A stretch of 64,000 bases of DNA from Pseudooceanicola nanhaiensis (GCF_020171315.1 NZ_JAIUZP010000008.1:124001-188000), one strand, 5' to 3'; positions 1 through 8,737 are shown, counted from the stretch's first letter. Program-made: numbers and translations. Notes: generated from the sequence alone by a model not told the origin.

Positions 1-63
1 CTGCTGGAACAGGTCTTCGGCTTCCCCGAGGAGCTGGTGCCGGCCAAGACCCGCTGGCGCTGA
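1..63 (+). CDS. C-terminal end of an unidentified protein (partial)
   Basis: An open frame enters from the left edge and ends at a TGA at 61-63, giving only 20 residues (ending PAKTRWR). Codon use is GC-rich like the neighbours. Too little remains to name the family. The next 170 bases hold no gene and lead into the cytochrome gene at 235. Confidence 0.45.
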   Translation: MLEQVFGFPEELVPAKTRWR

Positions 64-234
64 GGGCCGTGCCTGCGGCTCTCGCCTGCGCGGATCACCG
101 CCACCCCGGGGGGCGCCAGCCGCCTCGCGCCTCCTCTGGCCCCGCCGTTCACCCCATCGTCACGATTTCGTCAGATTGACCGGCGCAAACTCCTGCTACC
201 TTTCCCAAAGGATATCCAGCCAGGAGACTGCCAG

Positions 235-696
235 ATGAAGACAGCCGCCCTCACCCTCGCCCTGCTTGCCGGTCTCGGCACCGCGGGCACCGCCTTCGGC
301 CAGGACGCCGCCAAGGGCGCCATGGAAGCCCGCAAGAGCGTGATGCATATCTACGCCTACAACCTCGGCATCCTCAGCGGGATCGCCAAGGGCGAGGCCG
401 AATACGACAGCGAGGTCGCCATGGCCGCCGCGTCGAACCTTGCCACCGCCTCCTCGATCGACCTGACCTACATGTTCCCCGCAGGCAGCGAAGCGGGCGC
501 GCTCGAAGGCTCCGAGGCCGGCCCCGCCGCGCTGAACGACATCGCCGGCGTCAAGGAGGACCAGATGGCCCTGCACGAGGCCGCGGCCGAGCTGGAAGCC
601 GCCGCGGGCGAAGGCCCCGAGGCAATCGGCGCCGCCCTGAAGACCGTGGGCGGGGCCTGCGGAGCCTGCCACAAGGCCTACCGCCAGAAGAACTGA
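235..696 (+). CDS. Class II c-type cytochrome (c'/c-556 family)
   Basis: 153 residues with a clear Sec signal peptide (positively charged start, hydrophobic stretch to about residue 20, AFGQ cleavage region). The single heme motif CGACH lies at residues 142-146, four helices from the N-terminus, which is the class II layout. Met37, in a KSVMH context early in the mature protein, could be the sixth iron ligand, favouring a low-spin c-556 type over a five-coordinate cytochrome c'. It is a periplasmic electron carrier of unknown partner. A diheme cytochrome gene follows at 928 on the same strand. The start is supported by an AGGAG-like site (CCAGGAGACTGCCAG) just upstream. Confidence 0.88.
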   Translation: MKTAALTLALLAGLGTAGTAFGQDAAKGAMEARKSVMHIYAYNLGILSGIAKGEAEYDSEVAMAAASNLATASSIDLTYMFPAGSEAGALEGSEAGPAALNDIAGVKEDQMALHEAAAELEAAAGEGPEAIGAALKTVGGACGACHKAYRQKN

Positions 697-927
697 TCCC
701 CCGGGCGGGCCCCGCACCGGACAGCCCCGGTCCGCGCCCCCAGCCGGGCCCGTGTTCTGGGCCACCGAGCTGGCCCGTCCAACAGCGGTCCGCAACCGCC
801 CCCATCCGATCCGGCGCGCCGGGGCCTCACGCCCCGGCGCAGCCATGCCAGCCACCGCACCCGCCCGTCTCAGGTCAATGCCCCTCGGCCCCGCCCCTCC
901 GACGCCCCTCCGCACAGGACCCCGCCG

Positions 928-1821
928 ATGTACACCCTCCTCCGCCTCGTCTTCGTCGCCCTGCTTGTCGCCGCTCTCGGCGCCGGCGCCTTCTGGGTGC
1001 TCACCCGGCCCGGCTCGGTCGACACCGCCGCCTTCGCCAGCCTTCAGGGGGATGCGGGGCACGGCAAATGGGTCTTCGACGCGGGTGGCTGCGCCTCCTG
1101 CCACGCGGCCCCCGGCGCCAGCGGCGAGGCCAAGCTAACGCTGGCAGGCGGCAAGAGCTTCGCCTCCGACTTCGGCACCTTCCTCGCCCCCAACATCTCG
1201 CCCGATCCCAAGCAGGGCATCGGCGCGTGGTCCCTCGTCGATCTCGCCAATGCCATGCAGCGCGGCGTCTCTCCCGAGGGGCGGCACTATTACCCCGCCT
1301 TCCCCTATACCGCCTATATCCACGCCACGCCGCAGGACATCGCGGACCTCTGGGCCTACCTGCAGACCCTGCCGCCCTCCGACACCCCCAGCCAGCCCCA
1401 CCAGGTAGGCTTCCCCTTCAACATCAGCCGGGGCATCGGCCTGTGGAAGGCGCTCTACCTCACCCCCGACTTCGTCCAGACCTCCACCGACGAGGAGGTC
1501 CTGCGCGGCCGCTACCTCGTGGAGGCGCTCGGCCATTGCGCCGAATGCCACACGCCCCGCAACGCCCTCGGCGGTCTCGAGAAAGCCCAGTGGCTCACCG
1601 GCGCCCAGCTTGCCGGCGGTGCGGGCCGCGCCCCGGGGCTGACGCCCGATCACCTCGACTGGTCGGCAGAGGAGATCGCCGAGTATCTCTCCTCCGGCTT
1701 CACCCCCGATTTCGACAGCGCCGGCGGCGAGATGACCGACGTGGTCGAGAACACCGCCAAGCTCTCCCAGCCCGACCGCCTCGCCATCGCCGCCTACCTC
1801 AAATCCCTGCCCACCCCCTGA
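928..1821 (+). CDS. Membrane-anchored diheme cytochrome c
   Basis: 297 residues. Residues about 4-25 form one hydrophobic segment that anchors the protein in the inner membrane, followed by two periplasmic class I cytochrome domains. Heme motifs are CASCH at 55-59 and CAECH at 204-208. The second is followed by TPRNALGG, typical of cytochrome subunits that take electrons from periplasmic dehydrogenases such as alcohol, aldehyde or sugar-acid oxidising enzymes. No catalytic dehydrogenase subunit lies next to it here, so its partner is unknown. An AGGA sequence lies about 14 bases before the ATG, a weak site. Confidence 0.85.
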   Translation: MYTLLRLVFVALLVAALGAGAFWVLTRPGSVDTAAFASLQGDAGHGKWVFDAGGCASCHAAPGASGEAKLTLAGGKSFASDFGTFLAPNISPDPKQGIGAWSLVDLANAMQRGVSPEGRHYYPAFPYTAYIHATPQDIADLWAYLQTLPPSDTPSQPHQVGFPFNISRGIGLWKALYLTPDFVQTSTDEEVLRGRYLVEALGHCAECHTPRNALGGLEKAQWLTGAQLAGGAGRAPGLTPDHLDWSAEEIAEYLSSGFTPDFDSAGGEMTDVVENTAKLSQPDRLAIAAYLKSLPTP

Positions 1822-1823
1822 TC

Positions 1824-1895
1824 CATCCACTGTTCCGAAATATCCTCGGGGGGAATTGGTCCGCGCCCGCGGACCAAGGGGGGCAGACAGCCCCC
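1824..1895 (+). repeat. G-rich double-hairpin intergenic repeat, copy A
   Basis: Order of parts: CATCCACTGTTC-like lead, AAATATCCTCGGGGGGAAT, a variable hairpin (arms 1856-1865 and 1868-1877, perfectly complementary), then GGGGGC-AGACA-GCCCCC. It is one of four copies in this window. It lies directly after the diheme cytochrome stop codon, where it could act as a transcript 3' end, though no T-run follows. Confidence 0.75.
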
Positions 1896-1930
1896 AGCCC
1901 CGGTCCCGAACGTCCCTCCCATCTTTCGCT

Positions 1931-1986
1931 TCCAAATAGCCTCGGGGGGAATGTGCCGCAGGCACATGGGGGGCAGACAGCCCCCC
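1931..1986 (+). repeat. G-rich double-hairpin intergenic repeat, copy B
   Basis: Same architecture as copy A, 35 bases downstream in the same orientation: AAATAGCCTCGGGGGGAAT, a different variable hairpin (ATGTGCC 1951-1957, GGCACAT 1961-1967), then GGGGGGC-AGACA-GCCCCCC. The variable stem differs in sequence from copy A but still pairs. Together the two copies fill most of the 295-base gap before the ThiE-like gene. Confidence 0.75.
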
Positions 1987-2116
1987 GACCCCGCCCGCCG
2001 CAGGCGCAATGCGCTCGGAAACCCCACCCATCCCGCCGCCCGACCCTCTCACGCCCCATTGGCGGCCCGGAATTTTCCCTGTATAGCGCCACGAAACCGC
2101 CGCGCAGGAGAGCAGT

Positions 2117-2737
2117 ATGGGCCCCGAAGACAAGCCGCAGATCTATCTCATCTCCCCGCCGGAGTTCGATCTTTCGACCTATCCTGATCAGCTGGCCTCG
2201 GCGCTGGACGCCCATGAGGTCGCCTGCGTGCGCCTTGCGCTCGCCACCCGCGACGAGGACCGCATCCTGCGTGCGGCCGATGCCCTGCGCGAGGTGACCC
2301 ATGCCCGCGACGTGGCACTGGTGCTGAACTCCCACTTCCTCCTCGCCGAACGCATCGGCCTCGACGGCGTCCACCTGACCGACGGGGCCCGCTCCGTCCG
2401 GCAGGCGCGCAAGGCGCTCGGACAGGATGCCATCGTGGGCGCCTATGCCCATGCCTCGCGTCATGACGGCATGAGCGCGGGCGAGAACGGCGCGGATTAC
2501 GTCTCCTTCGGCCCGGTCCGGGACCTCGGCCTCGAAGACGGCACCGTGGCGGATGCAGAGCTCTTCTCCTGGTGGACCGAGATGATCGAACTGCCCGTCG
2601 TCGCCGAAGGCGGCCTGACGGAAGAGATCGTCGGCCAACTGACCCCGATCACCGATTTCTTCGGCATCGGCGATGAGATCTGGCGCGAGGACAACCCCAC
2701 CGCCGCGCTCGGCCGGTTCATCGCTGCCATGGGCTGA
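2117..2737 (+). CDS. Thiamine phosphate synthase-like (ThiE/TenI family) protein
   Basis: 206 residues forming a predicted TIM barrel of the ThiE/TenI family. Recognisable segments are GLDGVHL (around residues 78-84), GAYAHASRHDG and ADYVSFGPV, and the late EGG turn (VVAEGGLT). The NDR of true ThiE, in the strand before GVHL, reads NSH here, and the pyrophosphate-site residues look altered. It may be a TenI-like or divergent paralogue and not the main ThiE. No other thiamine genes are nearby. The start is supported by AGGAGAGCAGT immediately before the ATG. Confidence 0.7.
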   Translation: MGPEDKPQIYLISPPEFDLSTYPDQLASALDAHEVACVRLALATRDEDRILRAADALREVTHARDVALVLNSHFLLAERIGLDGVHLTDGARSVRQARKALGQDAIVGAYAHASRHDGMSAGENGADYVSFGPVRDLGLEDGTVADAELFSWWTEMIELPVVAEGGLTEEIVGQLTPITDFFGIGDEIWREDNPTAALGRFIAAMG

Positions 2738-2945
2738 GCCCGGCACCGGGCGCGCGCGGCCCCCGCGCCGCCCCGATCCTGCAGGCGGATTGACGGGCGC
2801 TCAAGCGCCGGTCCGACAGATGCAGCACAGCGCGAAGACAATCGCGCATCACCCTGATTAAAAATATAATTCCGGCACCAATATTGCGAGCCTTACCCGG
2901 CCCGCGACCGTTCCCGGCCCGCGTCCGCCACGCGCCACTTCCGCT
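2738..2945. other. Convergent intergenic region, nothing recognised
   Basis: 208 bases between the ThiE-like gene (+) and olsA (-). It contains an AT-rich patch at about 2857-2885 in otherwise GC-rich sequence, but no clear terminator or open frame. Confidence 0.4.
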
Positions 2946-3782
2946 TCACATCCCGCGCCGGTCCTCGGGCATCCCCGCGCGCACGGCCGCTTCTGCAGCG
3001 CGGGCAAGCGCCTTGCGATCCGGCAGGTCGGCGACCTGCAGCGGCGGGTGGAATACCACCTCCACCGACCCGTTGCGCCATGTGGCCAGCACCTTCAGCA
3101 GGTGGCCGCCGAAGTCCATGTCGCCCCACCAGCCATAGAACCGCACGGGCGCACCTTCGGGGGCGCGGTAGATCACCGACATCGGCTGCACCCAGAGATG
3201 ATCGCGCAGGCTGTCGCCGGTGAAGGCCGCGAAAAGCGTGGTCTTGAACGGCAGCACCCGCAGCCCGTCTGTCGAGGTGCCTTCCGGGAAGAAGAGCAGC
3301 CGGTGCCGGGCCTCCAGCCGCTGGTGGAAGACATCCTGCTGCGCTTTCGCCTCGCGCCGGTCGCGGTTGATGAAAACGGTGCCGGTCGCCTTTGCCAGCC
3401 AGCCGATGCCGGGCCATTTGGCCACCTCGGCCTTGGAGACGAAGTAGAGCGGCGCGGTGGCGTTCAGCGTGTAGATGTCGAGCCAGGAGGAATGGTTCGC
3501 CACGAGCGCCCCGCGATGGCGCATCGGCGTGCCGGTGATCTTCAGCCGCAACCGCATGACCTTCAGCGAGGTGCGGCAGACGAAGACCGTGATCCAGGGC
3601 GTCACCGGGCGGTTCACCCCGCAAAGCGGGCGCTCCAGAAGGCGGCAAAGCAGCAGCAGCGCGAGACAGCCGAAATTCACCACCACCAGCACCGGCGCGC
3701 GCAGGGCGATCAGCAGCCAGCCAAGCGCCCCCGGCTTCTGTGGCGCATCGGGCGGCACGCCCTCTCCCCAGGTGCTGCTCAC
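2946..3782 (-). CDS. olsA: 1-acyl-sn-glycerol-3-phosphate acyltransferase family protein, probable lyso-ornithine lipid acyltransferase
   Basis: 278 residues from a GTG at 3782, chosen because GGAG lies 9-12 bases upstream; a longer GTG start at 3806 is possible. PlsC-family motifs are present: NHSSWLD (the HX4D catalytic motif) and FPEGTSTDG. One or two N-terminal hydrophobic segments (LLIALRAPVLVVV, FGCLALLLLC) place it at the inner membrane. It sits 31 bases downstream of the olsB-like gene in the same orientation, the usual olsBA pair, so the likely reaction is transfer of a second fatty acid to the 3-hydroxy group of lyso-ornithine lipid. PlsC enzymes of phospholipid synthesis share these motifs, so the assignment depends on the pairing. 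Confidence 0.82.
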   Translation of the reverse strand: MSSTWGEGVPPDAPQKPGALGWLLIALRAPVLVVVNFGCLALLLLCRLLERPLCGVNRPVTPWITVFVCRTSLKVMRLRLKITGTPMRHRGALVANHSSWLDIYTLNATAPLYFVSKAEVAKWPGIGWLAKATGTVFINRDRREAKAQQDVFHQRLEARHRLLFFPEGTSTDGLRVLPFKTTLFAAFTGDSLRDHLWVQPMSVIYRAPEGAPVRFYGWWGDMDFGGHLLKVLATWRNGSVEVVFHPPLQVADLPDRKALARAAEAAVRAGMPEDRRGM

Positions 3783-3813
3783 GGCTGGCCTCTCCTGACG
3801 GGGCACCGGCCGC

Positions 3814-4599
3814 TCATGCGCCGGGCCGGTCCTTGGTGTAGATCGCCCGCTGGGTCGCGCTCATCCGCGCGGTGTCCAGCACGAGGCAGACATCGGTGGT
3901 GTTGAAGGCGTGATCCACGAAGGCGCCCTCGCCCACGAAACCGCCAAGCCGCAGGTAGGCCTTGATCAGCGCGGGCACCTCGCGCATGGCGGCGGGCCGG
4001 TCGATCTGCTCTGGCGGGATCAGGTCCATGGGCTGGAAATGGGCCTCCTGCGCCCGGACGCGCAGCTCCGGCGGCGCAAGGTGGCGGTCATGGAGCAGCG
4101 AGAGCGAGGGCGCGAGCGTCGCGATATCCGTGCCGTGGAAGGAGGCCGTGCCAAAGAGCACCTCGATCCCGTGTTCGGCCACATAGGCCGCAAGCGCCTG
4201 CCACATGTGATACATGGCCGTGCCGCCGCGATACTCTGTGTCGAGACAGGACCGCCCCAGTTCCAAGAGCCTGCGGCCCGACTGCTTCAGCAGCGTCAGG
4301 TCGTATTCATCCTCGGAGTAATATTGCCCGATCCGGGCCGCCTGATCGTCGCGCAGCAAGCGGTAGACGCCCACCACCTCGCCCGGGCGCGCCGCGTCCA
4401 GCAGCAGGAGGTGATCGAAGAAGGGATCAAAGCGGTCTTTCTCAAGCCCCGCGGCATGGTCCACCATCTCGCCGCCGCCGCCCAGTTCCTGCACGAAGAC
4501 CCGGTAGCGCAGCCGCTGCGCCGCTTCCAGATCGGCGGCATCGCGCGCGAGGCGCACGGAGAACTCCGGCGCTGCGGGCTTGGGCTGCGTTAGCGGCAT
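3814..4599 (-). CDS. olsB: L-ornithine N(alpha)-acyltransferase (OlsB)-type GNAT protein
   Basis: 261 residues from the ATG at 4599; AGGGAG lies about 11 bases upstream, so the longer frame to 4704 is probably not used. The N-terminal region has the OlsB/autoinducer-synthase-like GNAT pattern (AQRLRYRVFVQELG at the start, EYRGGTAMYHMWQAL for acyl carrier binding). Members transfer a 3-hydroxyacyl group from ACP to ornithine, the first step of ornithine lipid synthesis, on the cytoplasmic face of the membrane. The olsA-type gene follows directly. Ornithine lipids are phosphate-free membrane lipids, common in this family under phosphate limitation. Confidence 0.85.
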   Translation of the reverse strand: MPLTQPKPAAPEFSVRLARDAADLEAAQRLRYRVFVQELGGGGEMVDHAAGLEKDRFDPFFDHLLLLDAARPGEVVGVYRLLRDDQAARIGQYYSEDEYDLTLLKQSGRRLLELGRSCLDTEYRGGTAMYHMWQALAAYVAEHGIEVLFGTASFHGTDIATLAPSLSLLHDRHLAPPELRVRAQEAHFQPMDLIPPEQIDRPAAMREVPALIKAYLRLGGFVGEGAFVDHAFNTTDVCLVLDTARMSATQRAIYTKDRPGA

Positions 4600-4782
4600 T
4601 GGCACGGCATCTCCCTGACGACCTGCGGGCGTTTTAGGGAAGCCCATCGACATAGGCAATCCCGCCCATGCGGGGCCGACGCGACGGTGGGCCGGATCGG
4701 ACACACGTGCTACGCTACCGGACGGCCAGACCCGGCGGAGGGAGGCGTCGCCGGGCGCGCATTAAGAGTTCAGAAACCAGTT

Positions 4783-4965
4783 TCATGGTTCAAACACGGG
4801 GAGGAGTGCAATGCGGGAGCTATCAATGACAATCTTGCCGGCGTCCGGGAAATTCACGGTCACCTTGCCGCCGATGTTGGACTGGACCTGCCCCGTGCCC
4901 CAGTCCGGCTGTCCCGGATGGCGCACCCGCATGCCCGGTTCGAGAATGGCGTTGAGATCGTCCAT
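4783..4965 (-). CDS. DUF3553 small protein
   Basis: 60 residues. The sequence carries the DUF3553 pattern: PGMRVRHPGQPDWGTGQVQS followed by a beta-rich NIGGKVTVNFPDAGK. This resembles the small barrel of CarD/UvrD C-terminal type domains and may bind protein or nucleic acid, but the function is unknown. It is divergent from chpT, 44 bases away. The adjacent chpT recurs in this family of bacteria. A ribosome-binding GGGGACC precedes the ATG. Confidence 0.75.
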   Translation of the reverse strand: MDDLNAILEPGMRVRHPGQPDWGTGQVQSNIGGKVTVNFPDAGKIVIDSSRIALLPVFEP

Positions 4966-5009
4966 GGTCAGGTCCCCTGCGGGTCCCTCGCACAGCGGAG
5001 GGCCCTTCG

Positions 5010-5621
5010 ATGTGGCAGTCTAACCACAACCTCGCCTCGCTGATAGGGTCCCGCATCTGCCATGACCTGATCTCGCCGATCGGGGCGATCCAGAACGGGG
5101 TCGAACTGCTCTCGCTCGACAGCGCCGCCTCGGTTAGTGGGCCCGAGATGTCGCTGATCTCCGACAGCGTGAACCATGCCTCGGCGCGGATCCGGTTCCT
5201 GCGGGTGGCCTTCGGCGTCGCGGGCTCCGACCAGCAGATGAGCGCGAGCGAGATCGCCTCCATCCTGGACGCGATTTCAGCGGGCGCGCGGGTGACCTTC
5301 GACTGGACACTGACCGAGGCCGCGCCGCGCAGCGAGGTGCAACTAGTCTTCCTCGCGCTGCAATGCTTCGAAAGCGCGATGCCCCACGGCGGCACGGTGA
5401 CGGTGACGCGGCAGGCGGACGATGCGGGATGGGAGATCTCGGGCCCCGCCGATCCCGCGCGCCCCGATCCCCGGCTCTGGCGCACGCTCGACGATCCGGC
5501 GGCGCAGGCCGCGATCCTGCCGGCGCAGGTGCAATTCGCCCTGCTGCCCGCGCTGCTGACGGATCAGGGACGCCGTATCCTTGTCCAGACCCAGCCCTGC
5601 AGCGTGACCCTGCGGTTCTGA
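5010..5621 (+). CDS. chpT: Histidine phosphotransferase ChpT
   Basis: 203 residues. The N-terminal helix has the ChpT phosphorylation segment GSRICHDLISPIGAIQNG, where His in CHDL is the phosphorylated residue and DLISP is strongly conserved. The rest forms a degenerate HATPase-like domain that does not bind ATP in known ChpT proteins. ChpT relays phosphate from the hybrid kinase CckA to the response regulators CtrA and CpdR. In Rhodobacteraceae this relay governs motility and gene-transfer agents more than the cell cycle. CGGAGGGC lies just upstream of the ATG. CckA and CtrA are not in this window. Confidence 0.9.
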   Translation: MWQSNHNLASLIGSRICHDLISPIGAIQNGVELLSLDSAASVSGPEMSLISDSVNHASARIRFLRVAFGVAGSDQQMSASEIASILDAISAGARVTFDWTLTEAAPRSEVQLVFLALQCFESAMPHGGTVTVTRQADDAGWEISGPADPARPDPRLWRTLDDPAAQAAILPAQVQFALLPALLTDQGRRILVQTQPCSVTLRF

Positions 5622-5722
5622 CCGGTCACTCGGGGCGGGCCCCTTTGGGCGGGTTCCGGCGACCGCCCCAGAGGGCCGGTCGCGTGTCGAGGCGCGGGTC
5701 CCCGCGCCCGAACGCCGGTGGC

Positions 5723-7630
5723 TCAGGCCGTGACCACCGAGGCCGGCACCCGGCGCATGCCAAGGCCCACCAGCACGAGGCCGAGCGCCGAGACGCCGTA
5801 TTCCAGCCCCCAGCCCGCCATCTCGTGCAGCGGCGCCATCATGGCCAGACCGATGACGGCCCAGCCCCCGCGCAGGAGCGCCGGAAGCGGCTGGCGGGCA
5901 TGGCCGACGATCGCCCCGGTGACCAGCACCATGGCCGCCACCGCGCTGACGAAGACGTAGACCACGTCCCAGACGCTGCCCTGCATCAGCAGGCCCGGCT
6001 TGTAGATGAAGAAGAACGGCAGCAGGTAGGCGATCCAGCCAAAGCGGAAGGCCTCCAGCCCGGTCTTGACCTGCGACGCCCCCGAGATCGAAGCCGCGGC
6101 AAAGGCGGCAAGCGCGATCGGCGGCGTGATCATCGACAGCATGCCGTAGTAGAAGACGAACATATGCGCGTTGAGATCAGGAATGCCGAGCTGCACGAGC
6201 GCGGGGGCGGCCAGCGAGGCCAGCAGCAGGTACACCCCCGAGGTCGGCAGCCCGAGGCCCAGCACGATCCCCACGAGGCCGGTGACCAGCAGCAGGCCAA
6301 AGAGGTTCCCCTCGCCGAAATCCAGCAGGTAGTAGCTGAGCGCGAAGCCAAGCCCGGTGACCGAGAGCAGCCCGATGATCATCCCGGCGGCGGCGGTGAT
6401 CAGCAGCACGTCGCAGGTGGTGCGCCCGGTGGCCACGAAGGCCTCCAGCAGCTTGGCGGGTGACGCCCCGCCAAGCCGCGCGAAATGCGCCCCCGTCCCG
6501 AGGAGCGCGATGGTGAAGACCGTCCAGACCGCCGCCGCCTCGGCCCGCATCCGCATCTCGAAGATCAGCAGGATCAGCACGGCGAAGGCCAGGACGGGAA
6601 TCCAGCCCCGGCGCAGGATCGCGAGCATCGGCGCGCGCTCCACCCCGTCGAAGGCGGCGATCCGGTCGCGGCGCGCGATGAAGTCGATCTGGGTGAAGAT
6701 GGAAACATAGTAAAGCGCCGCCGGCAGCAGCGCGGCCAGCAGGATCTCGCGGTAGGGAATTTGCAGGATCTCGGCCATCAGGAAGGCGGCGGCGCCCATG
6801 ATCGGCGGCATCAGCTGCCCGCCGGTGGAGGCGACGGCCTCGATGGCGCCCGCCTGCTCGGGCCGGAAGCCCGCGCGTTTCATCAGCGGGATGGTCATCA
6901 CGCCGGTCGACATGACGTTGGACACGGCGGAGCCCGAGACGGAGCCCATCAGCGCCGAGGCCCCGACCGCCACCTTGGCGGTGTTGCCCGGCCCGTCGCC
7001 CGCGGCCTTCAGCGCCACCTGCGTGAAGAAGTCGCCGCCGCCGACGCACATCAGCATGCCCCCGAAGAGGACGAAGACCACCACGATGAAGGCCGCGATC
7101 TGCAGCGCCTGCCCCCATGTCGCCGTGCTGTCCGCGCCGAGGAAGCCCAGCACATCCCCCAGCGGCATCGGCCGGCCCGCGATGGCCGCGGGCGCGAGAT
7201 CCCCGAAGAGCGCGTAGAGCAGGACGACGGCGAAGATCACCACCAGCGTCCAGCCCACCACCCGGCGCAGCCCTTCCATCACAAGGAGGACGACGATGAG
7301 GCCGAGGGCCGCGCTTTCCGTGGGATGCATGAACTGGCCCTCCGAGAGGACCGGGAAGCGGATGAAAACCCAGAAGGCGAGCGCCGTGGAGGCCGCCGCG
7401 AGGCACAGGTCGATGGCAAGGCGCAGGCCCGTCAGAACCTTGACGTCGCGCAGGAAGACGACCGACATCGCCGCGCCCAGCATCAGGCTTGCCACCTGCT
7501 CGGGATAGATCAGGAGGCCCATCCGCTGCGGCAGGGACAGCACCCAGACGATCGCGAGCAGCGGGGTGATCACGCAGAGCGCGGAGCCATAAAGGGCGGC
7601 GGAACGGGCAAGCGGCGAAGGGGCGGTCAC
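5723..7630 (-). CDS. TRAP transporter permease, fused small (DctQ) and large (DctM) subunits, TAXI type
   Basis: 635 residues from a GTG at 7630 (CGGAGAC upstream). The chain is almost entirely hydrophobic: about four N-terminal helices equivalent to DctQ, then the DctM-type core with GSVSGSAVSNVMSTG and LPTSGVYLLLASLAAPALVQLG. Fused QM permeases belong to TRAP systems that use TAXI-type binding proteins, and such a binding protein gene lies directly upstream at 7719-8678. Transport is driven by an ion gradient. It is the last gene of the minus-strand transport operon, so the substrate is probably the same compound or class as for the neighbouring ABC system. Confidence 0.88.
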   Translation of the reverse strand: MTAPSPLARSAALYGSALCVITPLLAIVWVLSLPQRMGLLIYPEQVASLMLGAAMSVVFLRDVKVLTGLRLAIDLCLAAASTALAFWVFIRFPVLSEGQFMHPTESAALGLIVVLLVMEGLRRVVGWTLVVIFAVVLLYALFGDLAPAAIAGRPMPLGDVLGFLGADSTATWGQALQIAAFIVVVFVLFGGMLMCVGGGDFFTQVALKAAGDGPGNTAKVAVGASALMGSVSGSAVSNVMSTGVMTIPLMKRAGFRPEQAGAIEAVASTGGQLMPPIMGAAAFLMAEILQIPYREILLAALLPAALYYVSIFTQIDFIARRDRIAAFDGVERAPMLAILRRGWIPVLAFAVLILLIFEMRMRAEAAAVWTVFTIALLGTGAHFARLGGASPAKLLEAFVATGRTTCDVLLITAAAGMIIGLLSVTGLGFALSYYLLDFGEGNLFGLLLVTGLVGIVLGLGLPTSGVYLLLASLAAPALVQLGIPDLNAHMFVFYYGMLSMITPPIALAAFAAASISGASQVKTGLEAFRFGWIAYLLPFFFIYKPGLLMQGSVWDVVYVFVSAVAAMVLVTGAIVGHARQPLPALLRGGWAVIGLAMMAPLHEMAGWGLEYGVSALGLVLVGLGMRRVPASVVTA

Positions 7631-7652
7631 GGTCAGTCTCCGGAAAGTCAGG

Positions 7653-7683
7653 TCCCCGCGCCGGAAGAGGTCTGGCGCGGGGA
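7653..7683 (-). promoter_or_regulatory. Intercistronic hairpin between TAXI binding protein and TRAP permease genes
   Basis: Arms TCCCCGCGCC (7653-7662) and GGCGCGGGGA (7674-7683) pair perfectly around an 11-base loop. No T-run follows, so it is more likely a 3'-end stabiliser or partial attenuator that leaves the binding-protein message more abundant than the permease message. Confidence 0.55.
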
Positions 7684-7718
7684 GACGGGGCCGTGGGCAG
7701 CCCCGGGGTGTGGGTCGT

Positions 7719-8678
7719 TTACTTGGCCGGCCAGACGCCGACGCTCTCGTAGTAGGCCTTGGCCGCCGGATGGTAGGGCAGCGTCTGGGCCGAGGCCATC
7801 AGGGCGGGATCGAACTCGGCCCAGAGGGGCCCGTGGGACTTCAGCGCCGCCTCGCCCTCGTAGAGCGCCTTGGCCGCCGCGGTGACGACCTCATCCGAGG
7901 CCTCTGCACTGGCGAAGAGCATGTAGGGATAGCTGAAGGTCACGGTCTCGGCGGTAATGCCGGGCATCTCCTTGGCGCCTTCCCAGGTCTTCAGGACGGT
8001 GCCGGGCAGCGCTTCGTCCAGCACGGCCTCGTCGCCCTCCTTGAGGCTGAGGTAGGTGACGCCCCCGACGGCGGCCTCGATGTCATAGGTCGGCTGCGAG
8101 CCCACGGTGGCGATGGTCACATCCGTGAGACCGTCCTTGATCGCCTGGAACATGGCCGGGAAGTTCGCCGTCGGCACCGGGGTCACGTCGTCATAGGTCA
8201 GCCCCGCGGTGGAGAGCACGGCCTTGATGACGTAATCGCCAAGCGCCCCGTCCTGGAACTTGGGCACGCGCTTGCCGGCGAGGCCCGCGATGTCCGAGAT
8301 CTCCAGCGAGGACGGCACCAGCAGACCCACGTTGAAGGGGATCAGCGTGGCGACCATTTCGAGGCCCGGCATGGCATGGCCTTCGGACATGGCGATGCCC
8401 TTCACAGCGAAACTGGCCTGCGGCAGGTTGGCGATGCCGAACTCGACGCGGCCGCTGTCTACCAGCGGCAGGTACTGCGAGGTGTTGGCCATCGCCTGCG
8501 GGCGCACCATCAGCTCGGACCCGTCCGAGATCACGGCGGCAAGCGCGTTGGAGACCTGCGCCGTGGCGCCGCCCTTGGTGGTGCCCATGGCAACGGTCTG
8601 CGCGGCGGCCATCCCGGCGGTGCCGAGCGTCAGCGCGGCCGTCAGCGTGGCGGTCTTGAGGAAACGGGAATGGAACAT
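7719..8678 (-). CDS. TAXI-family TRAP transporter solute-binding protein
   Basis: 319 residues from the ATG at 8678 with AAGGAGAG eight bases upstream; the longer reading frame to 8747 lacks such support. An N-terminal signal peptide (to about residue 26, AAAQ) is followed by MGTTKGG, the start of the substrate-binding fold. The TAXI family binds glutamate, other organic acids or unknown ligands in the periplasm and delivers them to fused TRAP permeases such as the one encoded downstream. The ligand is not deducible from sequence alone. Confidence 0.87.
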   Translation of the reverse strand: MFHSRFLKTATLTAALTLGTAGMAAAQTVAMGTTKGGATAQVSNALAAVISDGSELMVRPQAMANTSQYLPLVDSGRVEFGIANLPQASFAVKGIAMSEGHAMPGLEMVATLIPFNVGLLVPSSLEISDIAGLAGKRVPKFQDGALGDYVIKAVLSTAGLTYDDVTPVPTANFPAMFQAIKDGLTDVTIATVGSQPTYDIEAAVGGVTYLSLKEGDEAVLDEALPGTVLKTWEGAKEMPGITAETVTFSYPYMLFASAEASDEVVTAAAKALYEGEAALKSHGPLWAEFDPALMASAQTLPYHPAAKAYYESVGVWPAK

Positions 8679-8704
8679 CTTAACTCTCCTTGTGGGACGT
8701 GCTG

Positions 8705-8729
8705 GCCGCCCGGCGCCTGTCCGGGCGGC
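8705..8729 (-). promoter_or_regulatory. Intercistronic hairpin between ABC binding protein and TAXI binding protein genes
   Basis: GCCGCCCGG (8705-8713) and CCGGGCGGC (8721-8729) form a perfect nine-pair stem with a seven-base loop, starting nine bases after the ABC binding protein stop. There is no T-run. A second such hairpin lies after the next gene. Confidence 0.55.
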
Positions 8730-8737
8730 AGTCAGGG

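Noticed and set aside
1824..1986. CRISPR array from the two adjacent repeats
   Set aside because: Only two units, long palindromic repeats of different sequence, no regular spacers and no cas genes.
1068..2297. 409-residue frame across the diheme cytochrome and repeats
   Set aside because: Alternate frame of the cytochrome gene; Arg/Pro-rich and crosses two palindromic repeats.
3814..4704. Acyl-homoserine lactone synthase
   Set aside because: The GNAT pattern resembles autoinducer synthases, but pairing with a PlsC-type gene and the length point to OlsB; no LuxR-type receptor is adjacent.
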